Below the pieces are notes generated by a model. The model searched no databases. It was not told the DNA's origin and was given only the letters and a program-made list of their open reading frames with translations. The position numbers and the translations under genes were made by a program. Shown here in pieces: positions 1-5,880 of a stretch of DNA of 7,605 nt. Each line of letters starts with the position of its first letter. Position 1 is the first letter of the stretch. The stretch covers positions 1-7,605 of the forward strand of contig DYTA01000054.1 in assembly GCA_020726205.1 (NCBI GenBank), written 5' to 3'. The stretch comes from Nitrosospira multiformis. GTDB taxonomy: Bacteria > Pseudomonadota > Gammaproteobacteria > Burkholderiales > UBA11063.

Positions 1-35
1 TTATTTTAATTATCAATAAATAGTAATTATTTCTA

Positions 36-65
36 TTCAATAACCATGCCAAAATAAGGTATAAT
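36..65 (+). promoter_or_regulatory. Candidate sigma-70-type promoter of the asr operon
   Basis: A perfect TATAAT lies at 60-65. A weak -35 element (TTCAAT at 36-41, spacing 18, or the overlapping TCAATA at 37-42, spacing 17) precedes it. Transcription would start near 72, giving a leader of about 67 bases before asrA. Overlapping the -35 is a poor match to an FNR box (TTATT at 27-31 and TTCAA at 36-40 with four bases between, 7 of 10 consensus positions). Oxygen control would suit this enzyme, but the match is too weak to claim. The leader holds a small hairpin, 82-87 with 92-97, loop of four. Confidence 0.5.
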
Positions 66-138
66 TCACCATGTTTATAAAAATGTCTTACGGCATTGCT
101 CACCTTTTCACTACATCAATTATCAAAGGAGATACTCG

Positions 139-1197
139 ATGGGTCTTCAATTAACAAATGCGCAATTTAATCAAGTATTACAACGATTAAGTGCAAAATA
201 TGCAGTTTATGCGCCAAAAAACTTCCCTCTAGAAGGGCGTTATTCTGATACAGATATGGTTCGCTATGATGCAATAACTCAAATAGAGGAAGTTGTATTC
301 GATAAAAAATCAGATATGTCAGCAAAAGAAGTTGTTACACCGATTAATGAAACAATTATGTTCTTCTTTAATGGTCAAGTACAAGAAAGTAAAATACCAC
401 AAAAAGAGATTTTAATTTTTGCTAGAGCTTGTGACATCAATGGTTTCAAACGTTTAGATGATGTTTTTTTACGTAATGGACCAACGCCAGATTATTACTA
501 CCAACGCCGTCGTAATAAAATTAAATTTATCGCAATTGAATGCCCTACTCAAGGTTGGGATACTTGTTTCTGTGTATCAACTCAAACTAATGATACTTCA
601 GATTATGCCTTAGCAGTTAAATCAACTGGTGAAAGCCTAAAAATCGAAATTAAAGATCAAGAATTTGCGGAATATTTTTCTGATTTTGCACAAAATTCAA
701 CGTGTCAATATCAATATCAGCCAGTATTAGAAAATGAATTAAAACTAAATCTACCAGTAATTGATAGCCAAGAAGTTTTAACTCGTCTTAAAAATCATCC
801 AATGTGGAAAGAATATAACCGTCGTTGCGTAATGTGCGGTAGCTGTACAGTAAACTGTCCAACTTGTAGTTGCTTTACAACTTATGATGTAAAATTTGCA
901 ACCGATAGTGAAGCAGGTGCTGGTGAGCGTCGCCGTATGGCAGCATCATGCCACGTAGACGGATTTACAGATATGGCTGGTGGTCATACATTCCGCACAT
1001 CAGCAGCAGAACGTATGCGTTACAAAGCATTGCATAAAGTACATGATCACAAAGAAAGATTTGGAGATAATATGTGTGTTGGTTGCGGACGTTGTGACGA
1101 TCGCTGTCCTGAACATATTTCATTTTCAAGTATGATCCAAAAAATGCACACTGCCGTTGAACAAATCAAACAGGAGCTAAACCATGACAGCAAATAA
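139..1197 (+). CDS. asrA: Anaerobic sulfite reductase subunit A (iron-sulfur electron-transfer subunit)
   Basis: This is the iron-sulfur subunit of the cytoplasmic AsrABC complex, which reduces sulfite to sulfide using NADH. It is thought to pass electrons from the flavin subunit AsrB towards the siroheme subunit AsrC. At 352 residues it has about the family's usual length. Two four-cysteine [4Fe-4S] motifs are visible near the C-terminus: C230, C233, C236 and C240, with extra cysteines at 243 and 245, and C313, C316, C319 and C323. The N-terminal part carries the FARACDI segment (95-101) and the cysteine-rich ECPTQGWDTCFC segment (134-145) typical of AsrA and related hydrogenase-linked proteins. 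The start is fixed by a strong ribosome site, AAAGGAGA at 125-132, six bases before the ATG. It opens the operon and overlaps asrB by 14 bases. The family assignment is secure; the electron path is family knowledge. Confidence 0.95.
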   Translation: MGLQLTNAQFNQVLQRLSAKYAVYAPKNFPLEGRYSDTDMVRYDAITQIEEVVFDKKSDMSAKEVVTPINETIMFFFNGQVQESKIPQKEILIFARACDINGFKRLDDVFLRNGPTPDYYYQRRRNKIKFIAIECPTQGWDTCFCVSTQTNDTSDYALAVKSTGESLKIEIKDQEFAEYFSDFAQNSTCQYQYQPVLENELKLNLPVIDSQEVLTRLKNHPMWKEYNRRCVMCGSCTVNCPTCSCFTTYDVKFATDSEAGAGERRRMAASCHVDGFTDMAGGHTFRTSAAERMRYKALHKVHDHKERFGDNMCVGCGRCDDRCPEHISFSSMIQKMHTAVEQIKQELNHDSK

Positions 1198-1996
1198 TTT
1201 ACTTCCAATCAATTGTGAAATTTTAGCAATTACCAAAACCACTGCTATTGAAAATTTATACCGAGTAAGTTTTCCTCATGTTGATACAGTACATCATGGT
1301 CAATTTTTGCAATTATCTGTTCCTGGATTTGGTGAATGTGCTATTTCAATTACTGATTTCAGTGTTGAAGATCAATGGTTAGAATTTCTAATTCGTAAAG
1401 TTGGTTTAGTAACTAATCAAATTTTTAACTTAAACGTTGGCGATTATTTACCAATGCGAGGCTCTTACGGTAAAGGCTTCCAATTAGCTAATTATAAAAA
1501 TAAACATTTAGCAATCGTTGCAGGTGGTTCAGGATTAGCTCCAGTACGTTCATTAATTAAACACTTTTACAATAATCCACAAGATGCAAAAAGTTTTGAA
1601 TTATTATTAGGTTTCAAAGATGCTGAAAATGTAATCTTCAAATCAGAAATAGCAGAATGGGAAAAACAATTTCCAGTTATCGTAACAGTAGACAATCCAA
1701 GTGGTGCGGTTGATGAAAAAACTGGATTGGTAACACAATACGTTAGCGGTTTAAAAACACTTAAACAAAATATGAATGATGTGGAAATTGTAATCGTTGG
1801 CCCACCTCGCATGATGGAGTTTACTGCAAAAGAATTTATTAAAAATGGTGTTCCACCAGAAAAAATTTGGGTATCGTTTGAGCGTAGAATGTCATGTGCC
1901 GTTGGTAAATGTGGACATTGCCGAATTGATGAAGTATATGTTTGCGTTGATGGTCCAGTATTTAACTACGCTGCGACAGCTCATTTGTTTGACTAA
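1184..1996 (+). CDS. asrB: Anaerobic sulfite reductase subunit B (FAD/NAD(P)H-binding reductase)
   Basis: This is the flavin subunit, which takes electrons from NADH and delivers them to AsrA. It belongs to the ferredoxin-NADP reductase superfamily, like dihydroorotate dehydrogenase electron-transfer subunits. Order of parts in the 270 residues: an FAD-binding barrel (about 10-100) with the CAISITD strand at 52-58 and RGSYGKGF at 92-99; a nucleotide-binding fold beginning with VAGGSGLAP (112-120); the VGPPRMM segment (205-211) near its end; and a C-terminal [2Fe-2S] motif with C238, C243, C246 and C254. Salmonella AsrB has nearly the same length. The ATG lies inside the end of asrA (14-base overlap) with AGGAG at 1172-1176 as ribosome site, so translation is probably coupled. 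A 246-base open frame on the opposite strand inside this gene is a shadow. Confidence 0.95.
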   Translation: MTANNLLPINCEILAITKTTAIENLYRVSFPHVDTVHHGQFLQLSVPGFGECAISITDFSVEDQWLEFLIRKVGLVTNQIFNLNVGDYLPMRGSYGKGFQLANYKNKHLAIVAGGSGLAPVRSLIKHFYNNPQDAKSFELLLGFKDAENVIFKSEIAEWEKQFPVIVTVDNPSGAVDEKTGLVTQYVSGLKTLKQNMNDVEIVIVGPPRMMEFTAKEFIKNGVPPEKIWVSFERRMSCAVGKCGHCRIDEVYVCVDGPVFNYAATAHLFD

Positions 1997-2009
1997 AAGG
2001 AATTAAATA

Positions 2010-3029
2010 ATGAATCACGATATAGATGTAAAAAAACTACGGGTAAATTGTTTCCGCCAGTCAAAAGTAGCTGGTGAATTTATGATTCAACTACGTGTAC
2101 CTGGTTCTTTAATTAAAGCTAAGTATTTATCGGTAATTCAATACATTGCTGAAGCATGGGGTGACGGAACATTTCACATCGGTACGAGACAAACTTTAAA
2201 TGCACCAGGGATTAAATACAAATACGTAGATGAAGTAAATGCATATATCCAAGACTACATTAAAGATATTGAAATTGAAGCATGTGGTGTTGAAATGGAT
2301 GTTGCTGAAGCAGGTTATCCAACAATTGGTGCACGTAATATTGTTGCTTGTATCGGTAATTCACATTGTATTAAAGGCAATGTAAATACTCATGAATTAG
2401 CTCGCAAAATGGAGCGAGAAATTTTCCCAAGTCATTATCACATGAAAATGAATATTGCGGGTTGTCCAAATGATTGTTCAAAAGCTCATTTCTGTGATTT
2501 TGGTATTATTGGTTTGACTATCCCAGAATATATGCCAGAACGTTGTATCGGTTGTGGGCGTTGTGCAACTGTATGTAAAAAAGTGGCAACAGGTGTTTTA
2601 GAATTAGTAAACAACAAAATTGAAAAAGATATGTGTTGTTGTGTTGGCTGTGGTGAATGTGTTTCAGCTTGTCCTTCAGGTGCATGGGCATACTCAAAAC
2701 AAAAATTCTACCGAGTTATGATTGGTGGACGTACAGGTAAACAAACTCCACGAATGGGTAAAATGTTCTTAAATTGGGTAACTGAAGATGTACTAATTGC
2801 CGTAATTAAAAACTGGCAAAGTTTCTCAGCAACCATTTTAGAAAATAAACCACTTTACTTACATGGTGGACATCTAATTGACAAAGCAGGATATCATCGT
2901 TTCAAAGAATTGATGTTAAAAGATGTTACATTAAACCCTGAAGCAATGGTAGCTGATCGTATATTCTGGACAGAAACTGAATATCGCTCTAATATTAATG
3001 TTAAAAAACCTGGCTCACAAGGACACTAA
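2010..3029 (+). CDS. asrC: Anaerobic sulfite reductase subunit C (siroheme-containing catalytic subunit)
   Basis: This is the catalytic subunit, which binds sulfite at a siroheme coupled to a [4Fe-4S] cluster and reduces it by six electrons to sulfide. The sulfite/nitrite reductase signature is complete: C114 and C120 (five residues apart) and C152 and C156 (three apart, in GCPNDC). A ferredoxin domain is inserted after it, with two clusters at C179, C182, C185, C189 and at C211, C214, C217, C221. The HIGTRQTLNAPGI segment (56-68) is the usual N-terminal siroheme-side motif of the superfamily. The length of 339 residues fits the small, single-repeat AsrC class rather than the duplicated CysI type. 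The ribosome site AAGGA (1997-2001) lies 13 bases after the asrB stop. The next gene starts five bases downstream and makes the cofactor precursor. Confidence 0.96.
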   Translation: MNHDIDVKKLRVNCFRQSKVAGEFMIQLRVPGSLIKAKYLSVIQYIAEAWGDGTFHIGTRQTLNAPGIKYKYVDEVNAYIQDYIKDIEIEACGVEMDVAEAGYPTIGARNIVACIGNSHCIKGNVNTHELARKMEREIFPSHYHMKMNIAGCPNDCSKAHFCDFGIIGLTIPEYMPERCIGCGRCATVCKKVATGVLELVNNKIEKDMCCCVGCGECVSACPSGAWAYSKQKFYRVMIGGRTGKQTPRMGKMFLNWVTEDVLIAVIKNWQSFSATILENKPLYLHGGHLIDKAGYHRFKELMLKDVTLNPEAMVADRIFWTETEYRSNINVKKPGSQGH

Positions 3030-3034
3030 TTAGC

Positions 3035-3766
3035 ATGACAACATCAGGAACTGTAATAATTGCTGGAGCAGGCTCAGGTGAAATTGATTTATTAACCATC
3101 AAGACACTCAATGCTATAAAAACTGCAGATTGTATTTTATACGATAGATTAGTAAATGAAGATATGCTGAAATTTGCTAAACCAACTGCTGAATTAGTTT
3201 ATATGGGCAAGAAAAGTAGTGGCTGTAGCGACCTACAAGCAACCATTAATCAAACAATGGTTGATAAAGCACAAGAGGGAAAATCAGTTCTAAGATTAAA
3301 AGGTGGAGATCCATTTGTGTTCGGTAGAGGATATGAAGAAGTGGAGTTTTTGCATGCTCATAATATCAGCTATGAGTTAATTCCTGGAATTAGCTCATTG
3401 CTGGCGGCACCAATGGCTGCTGGAATACCTTTAACCCATCGTGATTGGGCGAGTTCATTTCATACCTTTACAGGACATGGTGCACAAAGTGAGTTAGATT
3501 ACACTACAATTGCAAAGTTGGCAGGAACTTTAGTATTTTTCATGTCAATCGGTAATTTAGAAATAATTTGCTCAAATTTAATTGCAAATGGTAAAAAGCA
3601 AACAACGCCAGTTGCAATTATTGAAAATGGAACATTGCCTAATCAACGGGTTGTTTGTGGGACATTGGAAACAATTGTAGCTCTCAAAAATGAGGCAAAG
3701 ATTCAACCACCCGCATTATTAGTCATTGGTGATGTTACAACTTATGCCAAATTAGTAACTAATTAA
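3035..3766 (+). CDS. cobA: Uroporphyrinogen-III C-methyltransferase (SUMT)
   Basis: It transfers two methyl groups from S-adenosylmethionine to uroporphyrinogen III to give precorrin-2, the branch point to siroheme and cobalamin. In 243 residues the tetrapyrrole-methylase fold is clear: the N-terminal loop GAGSGEIDLLT (11-21), LRLKGGDPFVFGRG (86-99), PGISS (117-121) and GIPLTHR (130-136). It stands alone, not fused to a dehydrogenase/ferrochelatase half as in enterobacterial CysG. The N-terminal loop departs from the common GAGPGDPDLLT (see findings). AAGGA at 3019-3023, inside the asrC end, is a usable ribosome site 11 bases before the ATG. With no cobalamin genes in view and the sulfite reductase just upstream, the likely product is siroheme. 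The enzyme class is secure; the siroheme destination is inferred from context. Confidence 0.94.
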   Translation: MTTSGTVIIAGAGSGEIDLLTIKTLNAIKTADCILYDRLVNEDMLKFAKPTAELVYMGKKSSGCSDLQATINQTMVDKAQEGKSVLRLKGGDPFVFGRGYEEVEFLHAHNISYELIPGISSLLAAPMAAGIPLTHRDWASSFHTFTGHGAQSELDYTTIAKLAGTLVFFMSIGNLEIICSNLIANGKKQTTPVAIIENGTLPNQRVVCGTLETIVALKNEAKIQPPALLVIGDVTTYAKLVTN

Positions 3767-3768
3767 TC

Positions 3769-4233
3769 ATGCAACAATGGCTCTTTCCTCTATTTATTGA
3801 CTTGAGTAAAATTCAAGTTGTAATATTAGGTGCAGGAGCCGTTTCTTATCGTAAAGCAAAAAGAATTCTAGAGTATAATGGTAACGTAACACTTATTAGC
3901 CCTGAGATCCGTGATAAAAAATTTTATACATTACAAAATACATACCCAATGTTACAAATTAAACAACGCATGGTAAACTTTGCTCAAGATTTTCTAGATT
4001 GTACTCTAGTAGTTACTGCAACCGATGATTTTAACTTTAACCAAATCGTAGTTGATTTTTGTAATAAACATAAATTTTTAGTTAATAATGCTACGTCAAA
4101 ATCCTCAATGAGCGCAAGCTTTGCTTGTAGCGTTGACACTTCAATGTATTCAATAGCTATTCAATCTCATGGTAATCCCAAATACTCATTATCATTGCGA
4201 GAACGAATTATAGATATGCTTGAAATCGAATAA
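3769..4233 (+). CDS. Precorrin-2 dehydrogenase, compact (CysG N-terminal/Met8-like)
   Basis: It probably oxidises precorrin-2 to sirohydrochlorin with NAD+, the second siroheme step. Visible parts: the N-terminal FPLFIDL strand (6-12), the dinucleotide-binding loop GAGAVSYRKA (21-30), and VTATDD (82-87), whose aspartates match the region holding the catalytic Asp of CysG and Met8. Then comes LVNNATS (104-110) where the family usually has LVNVVD, and a C-terminal IAIQSHGNPKYSLSLRERI stretch (129-147) matching the family's IAIST.G.SP...LRE segment. At 154 residues it lacks most of the C-terminal helical domain of enzymes of about 200 residues, so any chelatase activity is doubtful. No ribosome site is visible: the ATG is two bases after the cobA stop, so translation is probably coupled. 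The last 42 bases overlap the convergent chelatase gene. It is the last gene of the operon. Confidence 0.88.
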   Translation: MQQWLFPLFIDLSKIQVVILGAGAVSYRKAKRILEYNGNVTLISPEIRDKKFYTLQNTYPMLQIKQRMVNFAQDFLDCTLVVTATDDFNFNQIVVDFCNKHKFLVNNATSKSSMSASFACSVDTSMYSIAIQSHGNPKYSLSLRERIIDMLEIE

Positions 4234-4989
4234 TTGTTTAATTTTATAACAAATAAATGAGTGTAAAAAAGGTAACTCACTTAGTCCATGATGAAATACG
4301 TCTATTTTTATATTGCGGTCAATAGTTTGAGAGGCTAAAACTATATCACTGTAAAAATGATGCCCTAAAATCAACATAAATGGAATAATTTGCACTTGTG
4401 AACAATTAATAATTTTTGATTTTAAAATATTGCCCAACTCCTGAAAATTTTCGCTTCTTGATAATTCAACTAATTGAAATTGAGAGTTGATTTTACATAA
4501 CTCATTATTAAAGATACTTAACCACTTATTTCCTTGATTTACTCCCCCATGAGCTACTAAAATTTTTTTCATTTCTATTGAACTAGTAAAATAATCATTA
4601 ACCAATATAGATAGTTGCTTACAACTTTCAATATCAGATAATAATGCATCACCAATAACCATTTTTTTAAATTTATCTTTCCAGACCTCTAATATCTGAA
4701 TTAATTTATGATATTGCTGACCAGGAACAAGAAGGCTTGGCTGTAAATATACACTCTGAATATTATTCGCTAACAAATTACCTAAAATAGATTCTAAGTC
4801 TAAAATAGTAACACTCTTATTTTCAGTATATCGTTGATTAATAAATGCTTCCTCAATCAACAAATCACCTATATGATCTATTAGATAATTTTTAACACCG
4901 TTTTTAAGTTGGTGGTAACCATTAACACTTTCAACCGTGCTTGCACCATGATGCACTAAGATTAGTGCGGCAGAATGACTTACACGCAT
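4192..4989 (-). CDS. cbiK: CbiK-type sirohydrochlorin chelatase
   Basis: This is a class II tetrapyrrole chelatase of the CbiK family, which inserts Co2+ or Fe2+ into sirohydrochlorin. The length of 265 residues matches Salmonella CbiK (264), and the layout follows it: N-terminal ALILVHHGAS (8-17), LLVPGQQYHKL (86-96), ILVAHGG (143-149), LVELSR (173-178) and FMLILGHHFYSDI (204-216). By eye the metal-ligand set of the family (His145, Glu175 and His207 in Salmonella numbering) aligns with H147, E175 and H211, so it should be active. Q92 sits where Salmonella has Glu89. The operon for the two preceding siroheme steps and the sulfite reductase converges on it, so iron insertion to siroheme is more likely than cobalt. 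It follows the regulator gene by two bases with only a poor ribosome site, suggesting coupling. The 3' end overlaps the dehydrogenase gene. Confidence 0.85.
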   Translation of the reverse strand: MRVSHSAALILVHHGASTVESVNGYHQLKNGVKNYLIDHIGDLLIEEAFINQRYTENKSVTILDLESILGNLLANNIQSVYLQPSLLVPGQQYHKLIQILEVWKDKFKKMVIGDALLSDIESCKQLSILVNDYFTSSIEMKKILVAHGGVNQGNKWLSIFNNELCKINSQFQLVELSRSENFQELGNILKSKIINCSQVQIIPFMLILGHHFYSDIVLASQTIDRNIKIDVFHHGLSELPFLHSFICYKIKQLFDFKHIYNSFSQ

Positions 4990-4991
4990 CT

Positions 4992-5699
4992 CTAAGCAAT
5001 TCTAATACTAAATTGTTCAATCATAATACGAGGTAACATCGTGTCATATCCCATAAAAATAGCCTTATCAATTAACTCTTCTGTATTCACAACATTAAAT
5101 TTACGTAAAAGTTGTTGGTGAATTATATTCCGGACTGTACTAATTGCGACATCTTTATCCATAATATAGTTAAGATGTGTTGTAACAACTTTTGGTTTCA
5201 CATACATAATTAATAAAAACAATACAAGCTCTTCAATTTCAGTCAAATTAATCTTCTCTCGTTCAGCAACACAAGATAATGAATTGTCATATTTAACAAT
5301 ATGATGATTAATATATGGTTTAAAATGTCCAAGCGAAAAGATTGGCATAAAATCTATTCTTACACCTATAGCAATCATAAATTCAGGATCCAAAATTGGC
5401 ATTTTTTGTTTTAAATATAGACGAATCTCACCCTCATGATTTTGAGAAGTAATATATTGCTGAACCTGTAAAGTTCGTAAACACTCTTTATCCTCATCAA
5501 TACAACTTGGTGCAATCTGCCTAATTGGTGGCAAATTAGCATAACTGGCATAACGATAATCATCACCTACTAATCCATATTCTTCACGAATAGCTGGTGA
5601 TAAATAACGAAATAATGAATCTAGAGCAACCACAATAGTTTTTTGTTCTGGCATCAAAACTAAATCTAATGCGGCTACATATTTATCTAAAAAACTCAT
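4992..5699 (-). CDS. PAS-like/LuxR-type helix-turn-helix transcriptional regulator
   Basis: This 235-residue protein is probably a one-component DNA-binding regulator. The first half (about 15-125) resembles a PAS-type sensor: a predicted strand TIVVALDSLFRYLS (21-34), then helices and a YLKQKMPI strand region (95-102). No receiver-domain aspartate or signal peptide is seen. From about 151 the sequence follows the LuxR/GerE pattern: LTEIEELVLFLL (152-163), STVRNIIHQQLLRKFNV (186-202) and NTEELIDKAIFMGY (205-218). The stretch between the scaffold and recognition helices is about seven residues longer than usual, so the fold match is good but not standard. I do not recognise a named orthologue. 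It is transcribed with the chelatase and divergently from the transporter gene, so control of either, and of the asr operon, is plausible. The start at 5699 has only a weak ribosome site (GAAG). Confidence 0.72.
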   Translation of the reverse strand: MSFLDKYVAALDLVLMPEQKTIVVALDSLFRYLSPAIREEYGLVGDDYRYASYANLPPIRQIAPSCIDEDKECLRTLQVQQYITSQNHEGEIRLYLKQKMPILDPEFMIAIGVRIDFMPIFSLGHFKPYINHHIVKYDNSLSCVAEREKINLTEIEELVLFLLIMYVKPKVVTTHLNYIMDKDVAISTVRNIIHQQLLRKFNVVNTEELIDKAIFMGYDTMLPRIMIEQFSIRIA

Positions 5700-5789
5700 A
5701 ACTAAACTTCATTTCATAACATTATTACAATTAGTATAAGACTTTCTTACATCAATAACTATAATTAATAAATAAATACCATACAAAAC

Positions 5790-5804
5790 AATTGGTTAAC
5801 AATT
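5790..5804. promoter_or_regulatory. Inverted repeat AATTG-N5-CAATT, candidate operator
   Basis: The five-base arms 5790-5794 and 5800-5804 are perfectly complementary around GTTAA. The centre at 5797 is about 59 bases upstream of the predicted transporter start and about 60 bases upstream of the regulator's candidate -10. That is a usual place for an activator or shared operator. The arms are short and the region is very AT-rich, so chance is a real alternative. The neighbouring LuxR-type regulator is the obvious candidate ligand, by inference only. Confidence 0.3.
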
Positions 5805-5820
5805 ATAGAAATTTTATCTA

Positions 5821-5849
5821 TTGAAGCAAAAATAATTATCTCATATAAT
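5821..5849 (+). promoter_or_regulatory. Sigma-70-type promoter of the TDT transporter gene
   Basis: TTGAAG at 5821-5826 (four of six consensus bases, including the whole TTGA) is followed after exactly 17 bases by a perfect TATAAT at 5844-5849. The predicted start near 5856 leaves a leader of about 25 bases that contains the ribosome site AAGGA at 5869-5873, seven bases before the ATG. This is the best promoter in the window and suggests the transporter gene is expressed separately from the sulfite reductase operon. Confidence 0.7.
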
Positions 5850-5880
5850 TACGTTCAAATAAATAATTAAAGGATATTAA

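Larger units (their letters stand above)
5700..5880. promoter_or_regulatory. AT-rich divergent promoter region between regulator and transporter
   Basis: These 181 bases hold no gene. The transporter side has a good promoter and ribosome site, described separately. For the regulator, the best -10 is TATACT on the minus strand (plus-strand 5733-5738), giving a short leader of about 30 bases. No convincing -35 lies at the right distance: TAGTTA at 17 bases is poor, and TTGATG (5750-5755) is too close at 11. Such a weak core promoter fits a regulator that needs activation or is expressed at a low level. Confidence 0.5.

Noticed and set aside
3..40. FNR-type boxes upstream of the asr promoter
   Set aside because: Only one good half-site (ATCAA at 12-16) and a 7-of-10 match at 27-40 are present, which is expected by chance in such AT-rich DNA; kept only as a remark.
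71..154. 27-codon open frame in the asrA leader, overlapping the asrA start (possible leader peptide)
   Set aside because: It starts at or before the predicted transcription start, has only a poor ribosome site, and shows no run of regulatory codons or attenuator hairpin.
1567..1812. 81-codon open frame on the minus strand
   Set aside because: It lies wholly inside asrB, which has full family motifs, and the peptide resembles no known protein; it is a shadow.
4259..4285. Terminator for the asr-siroheme operon
   Set aside because: The possible stems are four base pairs with long loops and no T-run follows, so this is not a credible intrinsic terminator.
4192..4989. CbiX/SirB-type chelatase as the identity of this gene
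   Set aside because: The length of about 265 residues, the two-half layout and the spacing of the His-Glu-His ligands match CbiK better than short CbiX or SirB.
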